A DNA stretch of 64,000 nt, from contig NC_013757.1 of the NCBI RefSeq assembly GCF_000025345.1, positions 2,170,001-2,234,000 on the forward strand. The letters run 5' to 3'. The number at the start of each line of letters is the position of its first letter. Position 1 is the stretch's first letter. The position numbers were made by a program, and so were the translations under genes. This DNA is from Geodermatophilus obscurus DSM 43160 (GTDB lineage: Bacteria > Actinomycetota > Actinomycetes > Mycobacteriales > Geodermatophilaceae). The notes under the pieces were generated by a model. It was not told where the DNA came from, ran no database searches, and worked only from the letters and a program-made list of their open reading frames with translations. Positions 28,537-37,169 of the stretch are shown here, in pieces.

Positions 28537-30393
28537 ATGAACGCCAGTCAGGAGAGCCCGAGCTCCGGGCCCGCACCGGTGGACGACGCCGGCGGTGCCG
28601 CGCTCGTCGCGGCGTTGGAGACCGCCTCCGCCGCCATCTGGTGCCTGGCCGGGACCGCCCTGGAGCCGGTCTGGGCCAACGCCCGCGCCCGTGCCCTCGG
28701 AACGGGCCCGCACGACCTGGTCGCGGTCGCCGGCCGCCGCGTCACCGAGCTGGCCGGCTCGGTCGCCCGCACCGGCCGCGCCGAGACCGTGCACGGCGAC
28801 CCCGATCCCACGGGCCAGGCCGCGAGCGTCGTCCTGCAGCCGCTGGAGGTGCGGGGGCAGCCCGGCGTCCTCGTCGTCGTCGAGGCCGAGCGGACCGACA
28901 GCGGGCCCGCCGCGGCGGCCGTCGCGGCGGAGGACGTCGTCGACCAGGTGCAGCACTCGCTGCTGCCCCCGGCGCTGCCGCTGCTGCCGGACGTGCGGCT
29001 GTCCGGCGGCTACCACCGCGCCAGCTCCGTGCACGCCGCGGGCGGCGACTGGTACGACGCGGTCCCGCTCGGCCGCGGCCGGCTGGCCCTCGTGGTCGGT
29101 GACGCCGTCGGTCACGGCGTACCCGCCGCCGGGGCGATGAGCCGGCTGCGCGGGGCGATGCGCTCGCTGGCCCTGCGCGACCCGTCGCCGGCGGCGGTGG
29201 TCGCCGCGCTGGACGCCTTCGCCGGTCAGATGGAGGACGTCGAGGGCGCCTCGGTGTTCTACGGGGTGCTCGAGGCCGCTACCGGGCGACTGACCTACGC
29301 CGCGGCCGGGCACCCCGCCCCGTTGATCGTCCAGGCCGACGGCGGCGCCGAGTTCCTCCCGCTGGCGCCCCGCCCGCCGCTGGGCAGCCTGCCCGGTGCG
29401 TCGACCGTCGCGGCCACGGCGCAGCTGCCGCAGGGCGCCACCCTCGTGCTGTTCTCCGACGGCGCCGTCGCCACCGCCGGCTCGCTGTCGGCGGAGGGCC
29501 TCGACCGGCTGGCCCAGGTGTCGCGGGCCGCGCTCACCGCTCCGGGGGCCCTCGCCGGCGACGCGCCGGGCGAGCTGGCCGCGGCCATCGTCGAGGGGCT
29601 GACGGACGCCGCCGAGCGCCCCGACGACATCGCCGTGCTGGTCGCCCACCGCCGGGCCGAGACGACCGAGCCGCTCGCGCTCGACCTGCCGGCCGTCCCG
29701 GCGGCGCTGCCGACGGTCCGCCGGCACCTGGGCGCCTGGCTGGCCGGGCTGGGCATGGGCGAGCAGGACCGGGTCGGCGTGATGGTCGCGGTGGGGGAGG
29801 CGGCCGCCAACGCGGCCGAGCACGCCTACCGCGGTGTGGAGCCGGGGCGGATGCAGGTCACCGCGGCGGTCGACGTCGACGGGCAGCTCACCGTGACCGT
29901 GCGGGACCGGGGCCGGTGGCGCCCACCGGACCGCGACCCCGGCGACCGCGGCCGCGGTCTGCTGATCATGCGGCAGCTCGTCGACGGGGTGGTGCTGCAG
30001 GGCGAGGGCGGCACGACGGTCACCCTGAGCATGCGGCTGCGCCGCAGCCCCGAGGACGACGAGGACCGTCCCGGCGGCACCAGCACGGCCGACGTCGTCG
30101 TCGACCGGAGCGCAGAGTGTCCGGTGGTGCGGGCGACCGGCGCGGTCGACATGCTCGGCGCCGAGCAGATGCGCATCCGGCTGCTGGAGGCCAGTCACGG
30201 TGGCACCGGCCGGGTCGAGCTGGACCTGACCGAGGTCACCCTGTTCAGCAGCGCGGCGGTGCGCGTCGTCCTCGCGATGGCGCGGATCGCCGGCGAGGAG
30301 GGGTGGCGGCTGGTGGTGCACGCCCCCGAGGGCGGGGTCACCCGGCACGTCCTCGAGATCAGCGGGCTGGGCGGGCTGGTCGAACTGCGCTGA
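28537..30393 (+). CDS. multidomain PP2C phosphatase with HATPase and STAS domains (RsbU/anti-sigma/antagonist fusion)
   Basis: A 618-residue signalling protein. A PAS-like sensor (about 20–118) is followed by a SpoIIE/PP2C phosphatase (about 135–375; GGDWYDAV, VVGDAVGHGVPAA, AAGHPAPL), a GHKL kinase domain (about 390–505; GEAAANAAEHAY, DRGRGLLIM), and a C-terminal STAS domain (about 520–618; LTEVTLFSSAAVRVV, with the phosphorylatable serine). All parts of a partner-switching circuit thus sit in one chain, next to rsbW–sigF. It probably dephosphorylates STAS antagonists and frees SigF. The ATG at 28537 is the first start in the natural domain; the ribosome site is weak. Confidence 0.9.
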   Translation: MNASQESPSSGPAPVDDAGGAALVAALETASAAIWCLAGTALEPVWANARARALGTGPHDLVAVAGRRVTELAGSVARTGRAETVHGDPDPTGQAASVVLQPLEVRGQPGVLVVVEAERTDSGPAAAAVAAEDVVDQVQHSLLPPALPLLPDVRLSGGYHRASSVHAAGGDWYDAVPLGRGRLALVVGDAVGHGVPAAGAMSRLRGAMRSLALRDPSPAAVVAALDAFAGQMEDVEGASVFYGVLEAATGRLTYAAAGHPAPLIVQADGGAEFLPLAPRPPLGSLPGASTVAATAQLPQGATLVLFSDGAVATAGSLSAEGLDRLAQVSRAALTAPGALAGDAPGELAAAIVEGLTDAAERPDDIAVLVAHRRAETTEPLALDLPAVPAALPTVRRHLGAWLAGLGMGEQDRVGVMVAVGEAAANAAEHAYRGVEPGRMQVTAAVDVDGQLTVTVRDRGRWRPPDRDPGDRGRGLLIMRQLVDGVVLQGEGGTTVTLSMRLRRSPEDDEDRPGGTSTADVVVDRSAECPVVRATGAVDMLGAEQMRIRLLEASHGGTGRVELDLTEVTLFSSAAVRVVLAMARIAGEEGWRLVVHAPEGGVTRHVLEISGLGGLVELR

Positions 30394-30451
30394 CGGGCGA
30401 ACCGCCGTCGTCCCGCGTTTGCGGGATGCCGGCGGTGCCCATCCTCTGGGC

Positions 30452-31468
30452 GTGAGACTCCGCCGCAGCGACGTGCACGGCCCCGGATGGCGGCGCCGGC
30501 GCGCCGGCCGCGGCTTCGCGTACTACGACTCCGCCGGTGCCCTCATCAGGGACGAGCGCCTCGACCGGCTCCGCTCGCTGGCCATCCCGCCCGCCTGGAA
30601 GGACGTCTGGATCTGCCCGTGGCCCAACGGCCACATCCAGGCCACCGGTGTGGACGCCGCGGGTCGCCGGCAGTACCGGTACCACGAGGAGTGGCGGGCG
30701 CGGCGGGACGCCGAGAAGCACGAGCGGGTGCTCGAGATCGCCCACCAGCTGCCCGACGTGCGCGACGCCGTCGTCCAGGCGATCCGGGGCGGGGGGCTGA
30801 CCCGGGAGCGGGTGCTGGCCGCCGCCGTCCGGCTGCTGGACCTGGGGGCCTTCCGCGTCGGCAGCGAGCAGTACGCCGAGGACAACGGCACCTACGGGCT
30901 GGCCACGCTGCGCCGGGATCACGTGCGGGTCCGCGGCGAGCAGGTGTTCTTCTCCTACAACGCCAAGGGTGGCATCGAGCGGGAGCTGGAGCTCACCGAC
31001 AAGCCGACCGCGGACGTCGTCCGGGAGCTGCTGAAGCGGCCCGAGGAGGGCGAGGAGCTGCTCGGCTACTGGGTGCAGGGCCCGGACGGCGAGCGGGTGT
31101 GGCACGACGTGACCAGCACCGAGGTGAACGCCTACCTCAAGGAGATCAGCGACGCGGAGATCACCGCCAAGGACTTCCGCACCTGGAACGCCACCGTGCT
31201 GATGGCCACGACGCTGGCCGCTGCGCCGGAGCCGGCGACGAGGACTGCCCGCAAGCGGGTGCTCAAGGAGGCCTACGAGCGGGTGTCGGAGACGCTGGGC
31301 AACACGCCGGCGGTCTGCAAGGCCAGCTACGTCGACCCGCGGGTGGTCGACCGCTTCGAGAACGGGGACACCGTGGCGCACGCCCTGCACGAGGCGGCGG
31401 AGGCGCCGGACGACCGGACGGCCCAGCAGGTGCTCGAGCAGGCGGTCTGCCAGCTGCTCAGCGCCTGA
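30452..31468 (+). CDS. DNA topoisomerase IB (poxvirus-like)
   Basis: A 338-residue bacterial type IB topoisomerase. The N-terminal domain contains IPPAWKDVWICPWPNGHIQATGVD, the catalytic domain FRVGSEQYAEDNGTYGLATL (Arg), NAKGG (Lys), KDFRTWNATVL (Arg) and nucleophile Tyr293 in KASYVDPRVV. It relaxes supercoils through a 3'-phosphotyrosyl link. The GTG at 30452 gives the conserved N-terminus. It is followed by a strong terminator. Confidence 0.92.
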   Translation: MRLRRSDVHGPGWRRRRAGRGFAYYDSAGALIRDERLDRLRSLAIPPAWKDVWICPWPNGHIQATGVDAAGRRQYRYHEEWRARRDAEKHERVLEIAHQLPDVRDAVVQAIRGGGLTRERVLAAAVRLLDLGAFRVGSEQYAEDNGTYGLATLRRDHVRVRGEQVFFSYNAKGGIERELELTDKPTADVVRELLKRPEEGEELLGYWVQGPDGERVWHDVTSTEVNAYLKEISDAEITAKDFRTWNATVLMATTLAAAPEPATRTARKRVLKEAYERVSETLGNTPAVCKASYVDPRVVDRFENGDTVAHALHEAAEAPDDRTAQQVLEQAVCQLLSA

Positions 31469-31470
31469 CG

Positions 31471-31502
31471 ACGAGAGGCCCCGCCGGAGCGGGGCCTCTC
31501 GT
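31471..31502. terminator. strong bidirectional hairpin terminator
   Basis: Perfect 14-bp stem ACGAGAGGCCCCGC / GCGGGGCCTCTCGT with a CGGA loop, three bases after the topoisomerase stop and facing the minus-strand STAS gene. Confidence 0.85.
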
Positions 31503-31569
31503 CAGTGCTGTGGCTCTCTGCAGGGGCCCACCGCGAGCGTGCGAGCGGTGGGGGCCGGGGGGTCCTTCT
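31503..31569 (-). repeat. stop-anchored repeat after STAS gene
   Basis: The minus-strand gene ends GCTGAAGAAGGACCCCCC and continues through CCCCACCGCTCGCACGCTCGCGGTGGGCCCC-type sequence, whose halves can pair, giving CTGCAGGGGCCC at the far end. Confidence 0.75.
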
Positions 31570-31968
31570 TCAGCGGGCGCTGCCGTCGACGATGGTGAAC
31601 AGGTCGATCAGGCCGGTGACCTCGAGCGGGCGGGTGACGGCGCGCGTGGTGGCGATGAGACGGAGGTCGACGTCGCGGGAGCGGGCCGACTTCTGCGTCT
31701 CCACGAGGACCGCCAGGCCGGCGGAGCCCAGGAACTGGACACCGGACAGGTCGATGACCAGGGTCTGGGGCTGCTGCTCGAGCTGGGTGTCCAGCGACGA
31801 CCGGAGCACCGGGGCGGTGAACGTGTCCACTTCGCCGACGACCGTCACCGTGACCACGCCGTCCTCGCCGGTGGAGGTCGAGAGCGTGATCACGTCGTCG
31901 AAGGGTGCCTCCGTGCCCTCGGTCGACACGTCGGGCTGCCCCTCGGCAGGCAGGTCGGATGTGGTCAC
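31570..31968 (-). CDS. STAS-domain anti-anti-sigma factor
   Basis: A 132-residue RsbV-like antagonist. After an acidic N-terminal stretch, the STAS fold runs from about residue 32 with LVIDLSGVQFLGSAGLAVLV, whose serine is the expected target of RsbW. It probably belongs to the same network as the nearby RsbW, SigF and PP2C protein. The GTG start lies eight bases after GAGGAG. Confidence 0.88.
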   Translation of the reverse strand: MTTSDLPAEGQPDVSTEGTEAPFDDVITLSTSTGEDGVVTVTVVGEVDTFTAPVLRSSLDTQLEQQPQTLVIDLSGVQFLGSAGLAVLVETQKSARSRDVDLRLIATTRAVTRPLEVTGLIDLFTIVDGSAR

Positions 31969-32194
31969 GGGCTGAGCTCCTCTCAACGGCAGTACCCGGC
32001 GGCACGACCGCCCGGTCAATCTACCGCTGCGCGGCCTCCCGGATGTCGTGGCCCCCGGACACGCACGTCGTCGTTCGTGTCCGCGCCGGGCGGTTCCCCG
32101 GCACGACCGCGGCTGCCTGCTCAACCGCAACCCCAACGTAGACATCCGAGGTCGAACGCGCCAACCCACCCCGGCGACCGCCACCGACTCGTGA
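31969..32194. other. upstream region of the STAS gene
   Basis: Part of a 325-base space between two minus-strand genes. On the minus strand GGGTAC at 31997–31992 resembles a SigF −10 box, but no GTTT is at the right distance. No RNA gene or credible small gene was seen. Confidence 0.35.
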
Positions 32195-32227
32195 CGCCGT
32201 GCCCCCGTCCGGGGGACGGGCACGGCG
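32195..32227. terminator. hairpin, probable terminator
   Basis: CGCCGTGCCCCCGTCC pairs with GGACGGGCACGGCG (two bulged C) around a GGG loop, downstream of the minus-strand DUF5709-like gene and its repeat. Confidence 0.6.
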
Positions 32228-32228
32228 C

Positions 32229-32293
32229 ACGAGTGGGTGGTGGAGCCGGCCGGGTCGGGACGGGCTCCTCCGCCGAGGGCTGGGGGTCCTCCC
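32229..32293 (-). repeat. stop-anchored repeat after DUF5709-like gene
   Basis: The minus-strand gene ends ACTGAGGGAGGACCCCC, followed by a shortened copy of the GC-rich element. Confidence 0.65.
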
Positions 32294-32827
32294 TCAGTCC
32301 ACGACGTGCATGGCCGACTCCTCCGGACCCTCGCCGCCGACCACCGGGTCGAGGCTGGCCTCGACGTCGTCGGCGGTGCGGTTGGTGCCGGAGTCGGTGT
32401 CCGGGGTGGTGTCGTAGTCCTGCTCGAGCTGGCCGAGGCCACGGCCCGGGTCCTCGGCGGGGCGCACGTCCGGGACGTCGTCGGAGATCTCCTCCTCCAG
32501 GCGCCCGGACAGCGACTTGCCCTCGGACTGCTCGAACGCGGTCGTGCCGAAGCCGACGGTCCGGTGGCTCTCCCGGTCGCCCGGCTCGGGGGCGAACTGC
32601 GGGTCCTCGGAGCGCTGCATGGTCGGGAAGTCGTCCTGGGAGACGTCCGGGACGCCGTTGTCCTCCGGGAAGACGTCCCGGGCGGTCTGGCCCTCGGGTC
32701 CGGTGGCTCCGGTGTCGCCGCGGACGTCGTCGCGGGTGCCGGTGAGGCCCCGCTCGTCGTCGGGGAACTCGCTGTCGTTGAGGGCGGAGTGGACGGCTCC
32801 GCGGTCGGTCGGGTCCGGCTCGGTCAT
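32294..32827 (-). CDS. acidic hydrophilic protein (DUF5709-like)
   Basis: A 177-residue, strongly acidic protein (rich in Asp, Glu, Gly, Pro), probably largely disordered, with no signal or membrane segment. The pattern ERGLTG / SLSGRLEEEISD / PGRGLGQLEQDYD resembles the DUF5709 family of actinobacteria, often stress-induced. Function unknown. The ATG follows GGAGG. Confidence 0.65.
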   Translation of the reverse strand: MTEPDPTDRGAVHSALNDSEFPDDERGLTGTRDDVRGDTGATGPEGQTARDVFPEDNGVPDVSQDDFPTMQRSEDPQFAPEPGDRESHRTVGFGTTAFEQSEGKSLSGRLEEEISDDVPDVRPAEDPGRGLGQLEQDYDTTPDTDSGTNRTADDVEASLDPVVGGEGPEESAMHVVD

Positions 32828-33017
32828 GGGGTTGCCTCCGTTCTGCGTGCGTCCGCCGTGCGCACGCGCGTCCATCCCGTGGACGGGGGGCCGGTCGGGT
32901 GACCGGCGTCGTGATCTCGCCCTACCCCTCGGACCCTGCCCCATGCGTGAGCCGACTCGCGGACACCGGTCGGGCGCGTTTCGCATGGCCTCCGCGGCAG
33001 TGGGTAGCCCGATCGCC

Positions 33018-33593
33018 ATGGCTCTCGCAGACGACCTCCAGCGGATCGGGGCCCCGGTCCGCCGGTGGGCCCGCCACCAGCAGCGCGAGTACACGCAGGG
33101 CGAGCCGCGCCCGCTGGCCGGTGATCTCGGTGCGATGGGCGTCTACCTCGGTCTGGTGTCGACCGCCGCGGCCGCCGTCCGCGCCTCGGGCAAGGAACTG
33201 CCCGATCGGATCCCACCGGGCGATGCGGCACTGCTGGCGGTGGCCACCTTCCGGCTGGCCCGGCGGATCGCCAAGGACCCGGTGACCAGCCCGCTCCGGG
33301 CGCCCTTCACGACCTTCCAGGGTCCGTCGGGCCACGCGGAGGTCGCCGAGGAGGTCCGGGAGCACGGTGGGGTCAAGCACGCCGTTGGCGAGCTGCTCAC
33401 CTGCCCGTTCTGCCTGGCGCAGTGGGTGGCGACCGCGCTGGTCTTCGGTTACGTGACCGCGCCCAAGGCCACCCGCCTGGCCGCCCTCACCATGACCCTG
33501 GTCGCCGGCTCCGACGTCCTGCAGTTCGTGTACGACTCCATCCAGAACGGCGCGCTCGCCCCCGGCGGCGAGGAGGAGGCCGGCGTGCAGTGA
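33018..33593 (+). CDS. DUF1360 membrane protein
   Basis: A 191-residue protein matching DUF1360: a first membrane segment near residues 40–58, an amphipathic region, then GELLTCPFCLAQWVATALVFGYV, which carries the family's CPFC motif at the start of a membrane helix, and a further helix to about 180. Homologues occur in spore-forming and actinobacterial species; the role is unknown. Upstream GTTT and GGGTAG are 20 bases apart, too far for a typical SigF promoter. Confidence 0.8.
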   Translation: MALADDLQRIGAPVRRWARHQQREYTQGEPRPLAGDLGAMGVYLGLVSTAAAAVRASGKELPDRIPPGDAALLAVATFRLARRIAKDPVTSPLRAPFTTFQGPSGHAEVAEEVREHGGVKHAVGELLTCPFCLAQWVATALVFGYVTAPKATRLAALTMTLVAGSDVLQFVYDSIQNGALAPGGEEEAGVQ

Positions 33594-33725
33594 CTCCTCC
33601 GTCCGGAGGAGGCGGCGCCGCTCGACCTGCCGGAGGGCTGGTAGCGGTCCTATCCTGGTGATCTTGACCGCACCGGCCTTCCCCGCCCGCGGTCCACGGA
33701 CGGGTGACTCGACGGGAGCACGGGC

Positions 33726-34757
33726 ATGCGGTCGATCTGGCGCGGGGCGGTGTCCTTCGGCCTGGTCAGCATCGGCGTGAAGCTGTACACGGCCACCGAG
33801 GACCACGACATCCGGTTCAACCAGGTGCACGCCACCGACGGCGGGCGCATCAGGTACCGGCGGGTGTGCTCGATCGACGGCGCGGAGGTCGAGTACTCCG
33901 AGATCGCCAAGGGCTACGAGCTGCCCGACGGCCAGCTGGTGGTGCTCACCGACGAGGACTTCGAGGAGCTGCCACTGGCCAGCCGGCGGGAGATCGAGGT
34001 CCTGCAGTTCGTCGACCAGGACGAGATCGACCCGATCCAGTACGAGAAGACCTACTACCTGGAGCCCGATCCCTCGGCGACCCGCCCGTACGTGCTGCTG
34101 CGCGACGCGCTGGACAACGCCGGCCGGGTCGCCATCACCAAGATCGCCATCCGGTCGCGGGAGTCGCTGGCGGCGCTGCGCGTGAAGGACGGCGTGATGG
34201 TGCTGCACACCATGCGCTGGCCCGATGAGATCCGCCGTCCGGACTTCGCCTTCCTCGACGAGGACGTCGCCGTCCGGCCGCAGGAGCTGCAGATGGCCGA
34301 GGCGCTGATCGGGTCGATGACCGGGGCGTTCGACCCCACCGAGTTCACCGACGACTACCGCGAGGCGATGGCCGAGCTGCTCGAGGCCAAGCAGAGCGGC
34401 GGCGAGGTGCAGCCGCTGCCGGAGACCGCCGAGTCCGGCGCGGCCGTCGTCGACCTGATGAGCGCGCTGCGCCGCAGCGTGGAGGCCGCCCGCGGTGGCG
34501 CCTCCGCCGAGGAGGCCCCGGCGGAGCGGGCACCGGCCAAGAAGGCGACCGCGGCGCGCAAGGCCACGCGGGCCGCCGACGAGGACGCCGCGCCGGCTCG
34601 CCGGACGACGGCGAGGAAGACCGCCGCCGCCGAGCGGGCCACTCCGGCGAAGCGGGCCACCCCGGCGAAGAAGGCCACCGCGGCCAAGAAGGCGACCGCG
34701 GCCGGGAAGGCCACCGCCGAGAAGGCGCCGGCCAAGCGGGCCCGCCGCACCGCCTGA
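33726..34757 (+). CDS. ku: Ku DNA end-binding protein (NHEJ)
   Basis: A 343-residue bacterial Ku homologue. The core barrel (MRSIWRGAVSFGLVSIGVKLYTATE… to about 255) is complete and forms the homodimeric ring on DNA ends. From residue 256 to the end is a Lys/Ala/Arg-rich tail with repeated AKKAT/PAKRAT units, like histone H1; such tails help DNA bridging and threading. It is the first gene of a ku–ligase–polymerase operon. Confidence 0.95.
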   Translation: MRSIWRGAVSFGLVSIGVKLYTATEDHDIRFNQVHATDGGRIRYRRVCSIDGAEVEYSEIAKGYELPDGQLVVLTDEDFEELPLASRREIEVLQFVDQDEIDPIQYEKTYYLEPDPSATRPYVLLRDALDNAGRVAITKIAIRSRESLAALRVKDGVMVLHTMRWPDEIRRPDFAFLDEDVAVRPQELQMAEALIGSMTGAFDPTEFTDDYREAMAELLEAKQSGGEVQPLPETAESGAAVVDLMSALRRSVEAARGGASAEEAPAERAPAKKATAARKATRAADEDAAPARRTTARKTAAAERATPAKRATPAKKATAAKKATAAGKATAEKAPAKRARRTA

Positions 34758-34758
34758 G

Positions 34759-36069
34759 GTGCCGACCCGGGGGAGCGCCCGGCGGCCCACCCCGCCGGCC
34801 GGGGAGCCGTTCGTCGTCACCGAGCACCCGTCCAGCGGCGCCGAGCTGCGGCTGGAGCGGAACGGCGTGCCGTGCTGCTGGGACCTGCCGGAGGGGCCAC
34901 CCGCCGCGCGGGGCCGGGCGCTGCCCGCCGTCCCCACCATGGGTGGGGACGGGGGCGGGCTGCCGACCTGGGACGCCGGCCGCTACGCCGTCGAGCAGTG
35001 GACCGACGACCGCGTCGTCGTGGTCCTCGCCGGGCGGCGGCTGCGGGGCCGGCACGTCCTCTTCCGGTCGCCCGACGGCGGCTGGTCCGTCCGCGCGCTG
35101 GACGCCCCGGCGGAGGGGGCGCCCCTGGTCCCGATGCTCGCCACCGCGGGGGAGCTGCCGCCGTCCGCGCAGGACCACGACTGGGGCTACGAATTCAAGT
35201 GGGACGGCGTCCGGGCGCTGGCCGTCGTCGAGGCCGGCGGGCTCGCGCTCTGGGCCCGCAGCGGCACCGACATCACCGTCCGTTATCCCGAACTGAGCCT
35301 TCCGACAGCCCTGACCGGCCACGACGCCGTCGTCGACGGGGAAGTGGTCGCCCTCGACGCGCGCGGCAGGCCGGACTTCGGCGCGCTTCAGGGGCGGATG
35401 CACCGCACCGGCCCCGAGGTGCGCCGGATGGCCGCGACCACCCCGGTGACCTACCTGGTGTTCGACCTGCTCGCGTGGGAGGGCGAGAGCCTGCTCGCGC
35501 TGCCGTACGCGCAACGCCGCGAGCGGCTGGAGGCGCTGGGCGTCGCCGGCGAGCGGTGGGTGCCCACGCCCTGGTTCCGCGGCGGTGGAGCCGCGGTGCT
35601 GGCCGCCAGCCGCGACAACGGACTGGAGGGGATCGTCGCCAAGCGGCTGGACTCGCCGTACCGCCCCGGCCTCCGGGGGCCGGACTGGCGCAAGGTGAAG
35701 AACGTCCGGACGCAGGCGGTCGTCGTCGGCGGCTGGCGGCCCGGGCAGGGCCGGCGGGCGGGGGGAGTGGGGTCGCTGCTCGTGGGGGTGCACGACGACG
35801 CCGGACGGCTGGTCTACGCCGGGCACGTCGGCACCGGCTTCACCGCCGCGGCCCTCGCGGAGCTCCAGCCGCTCTTCACGCCGGCCCACCGCCCGCCGTT
35901 CGCCGACGCACTGCCCCGCGAGGTCACCCGCGACGCGCGCTGGGTGGCGCCGGAGCTGGTCGGCGAGGTGGCGTTCGCCGCGTGGACCGCCGACGGCCGG
36001 ATGCGCCACCCGTCGTGGCGAGGGCTGCGCGACGACCTGGCGCCGGAGGACGTGGTCGAGGAGTGGTGA
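34759..36069 (+). CDS. ligD: ATP-dependent DNA ligase with degenerate LigD phosphoesterase-like N-terminus
   Basis: A 436-residue ligase of the LigD class. Motif I is EFKWDGVR with Lys147 as the adenylated residue, followed by VVDGEVVALD, EGIVAKRL and WRKVKN; the OB-fold runs from about 335. Residues 17–115 resemble the LigD 3'-phosphoesterase (FVVTEHPSSG… WDLPEGPP… HVLFR), but the usual LHYDFRLE is AELRLERN, so catalytic His and Asp are lost. It probably seals ends without end-cleaning. It starts one base after ku and precedes the polymerase gene: a split LigD arrangement. Confidence 0.9.
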   Translation: MPTRGSARRPTPPAGEPFVVTEHPSSGAELRLERNGVPCCWDLPEGPPAARGRALPAVPTMGGDGGGLPTWDAGRYAVEQWTDDRVVVVLAGRRLRGRHVLFRSPDGGWSVRALDAPAEGAPLVPMLATAGELPPSAQDHDWGYEFKWDGVRALAVVEAGGLALWARSGTDITVRYPELSLPTALTGHDAVVDGEVVALDARGRPDFGALQGRMHRTGPEVRRMAATTPVTYLVFDLLAWEGESLLALPYAQRRERLEALGVAGERWVPTPWFRGGGAAVLAASRDNGLEGIVAKRLDSPYRPGLRGPDWRKVKNVRTQAVVVGGWRPGQGRRAGGVGSLLVGVHDDAGRLVYAGHVGTGFTAAALAELQPLFTPAHRPPFADALPREVTRDARWVAPELVGEVAFAAWTADGRMRHPSWRGLRDDLAPEDVVEEW

Positions 36070-36094
36070 CCTGCCGGCGGGTACAGGAGACCGC

Positions 36095-37015
36095 GTGAGC
36101 CGGCAGCTGGTGCGCGTGGACGGGCGGCAGCTGCACGTGTCCAACCTGGAGAAGGTCCTCTTCCCCGAGGTGTCCTTCACCAAGGCCCAGGTCATCGACT
36201 ACTACGTGCGGATCGCGCCGGTGCTGCTGCCGCACCTGTCCGGCCGGCCGGTGACCTTCTCCCGGTGGCCCGACGGGGTCGAGGGTCAGGCGTTCTTCGA
36301 GAAGAACAGCGCCCGGCACGCCCCCGACTGGGTGCGGAAGGTGACCGTGCCCAGCCCCGGCAGCTCGCGGGGGCGCGAGACCCTCGACATGGTCATCCTC
36401 GAGACCGTCGCCGACCTCGCGTGGGCGGCCAACCTGGCCGCCCTGGAGCTGCACGTGCCGCAGTGGCAGGTCGGCAGCCGGCTGCAGCCGGCGCTGCCGG
36501 ACCTGCTCGTGCTCGACCTCGACCCCGGTCCGGACGCCGGCATCCTCGAGTGCTGCGAGGTCGCCGACCGGCTGCGCGAGTGGCTGGTCGACGACGGCCT
36601 GGACCCCGTGGTCAAGACGTCGGGGTCCAAGGGCATGCAGGTGTACGCGCCGATCCGGGTGACCGACCGCGAGCACCCCAGCCGGTACGCCAAGGCGCTG
36701 GCGCAGCAGCTGTCGGCCGAGACGCCCGACCGCGTGGTGTGGCGGATGGAGAAGGTGCTGCGGCCGGGCAAGGTGCTCATCGACTGGAGCCAGAACAACC
36801 CGGCCAAGACGACGGTCGCCCCGTACTCGCTGCGCGCCCGGCCCGACGCGACGGTGTCCACCCCGATCGGCTGGGACGAGGTCGAGGCCGTGCTCGACGG
36901 CGCCGACCCCGGCGCGCTGCGCTTCCGCACCGAGGACGTGCTGGCCCGGGTCGAGGACTACGGCGACCTGTTCGACATCGCCGGGGCGCAGCGCGCCGTC
37001 CTGCCCTCGGCGTGA
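36095..37015 (+). CDS. LigD polymerase (PrimPol) domain protein
   Basis: A 306-residue stand-alone LigD-type polymerase, an archaeo-eukaryotic primase relative that fills gaps at DNA ends, often with ribonucleotides. Catalytic Asp141 and Asp143 are in VLDLDPG, followed by KTSGSKGMQVYAP and the C-terminal IDWSQNNPAKTTVAPYSLR. In mycobacteria it is fused to the ligase; here it is separate but in the same operon. Confidence 0.93.
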   Translation: MSRQLVRVDGRQLHVSNLEKVLFPEVSFTKAQVIDYYVRIAPVLLPHLSGRPVTFSRWPDGVEGQAFFEKNSARHAPDWVRKVTVPSPGSSRGRETLDMVILETVADLAWAANLAALELHVPQWQVGSRLQPALPDLLVLDLDPGPDAGILECCEVADRLREWLVDDGLDPVVKTSGSKGMQVYAPIRVTDREHPSRYAKALAQQLSAETPDRVVWRMEKVLRPGKVLIDWSQNNPAKTTVAPYSLRARPDATVSTPIGWDEVEAVLDGADPGALRFRTEDVLARVEDYGDLFDIAGAQRAVLPSA

Positions 37016-37066
37016 AGCCACGTGGGCCGGCCGCGGCGCCCTGCCGCCCGCGATGATCATGCAGAC

Positions 37067-37107
37067 GCGGGGGCGACACGCCAGGCCGCCCCGGTGTGTC
37101 GCCCCGC
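37067..37107. terminator. hairpin after the NHEJ operon
   Basis: GCGGGGGCGACAC pairs with GTGTCGCCCCGC (one bulged G), loop about 16 bases, between the polymerase gene and purU. It is a terminator or a second dispersed repeat type, compare 26508–26573. Confidence 0.6.
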
Positions 37108-37169
37108 AGATCCACGATCGCCCGAGGCGTCGTCCGCGGGGCGGGGCGGGCCTGGCATCCTCGCTTCCC

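Noticed and set aside
33000..33020. SigF promoter before the DUF1360 gene
   Set aside because: GTTT and GGGTAG occur, but the 20-base spacing is too long and the −10 box would almost touch the start codon.
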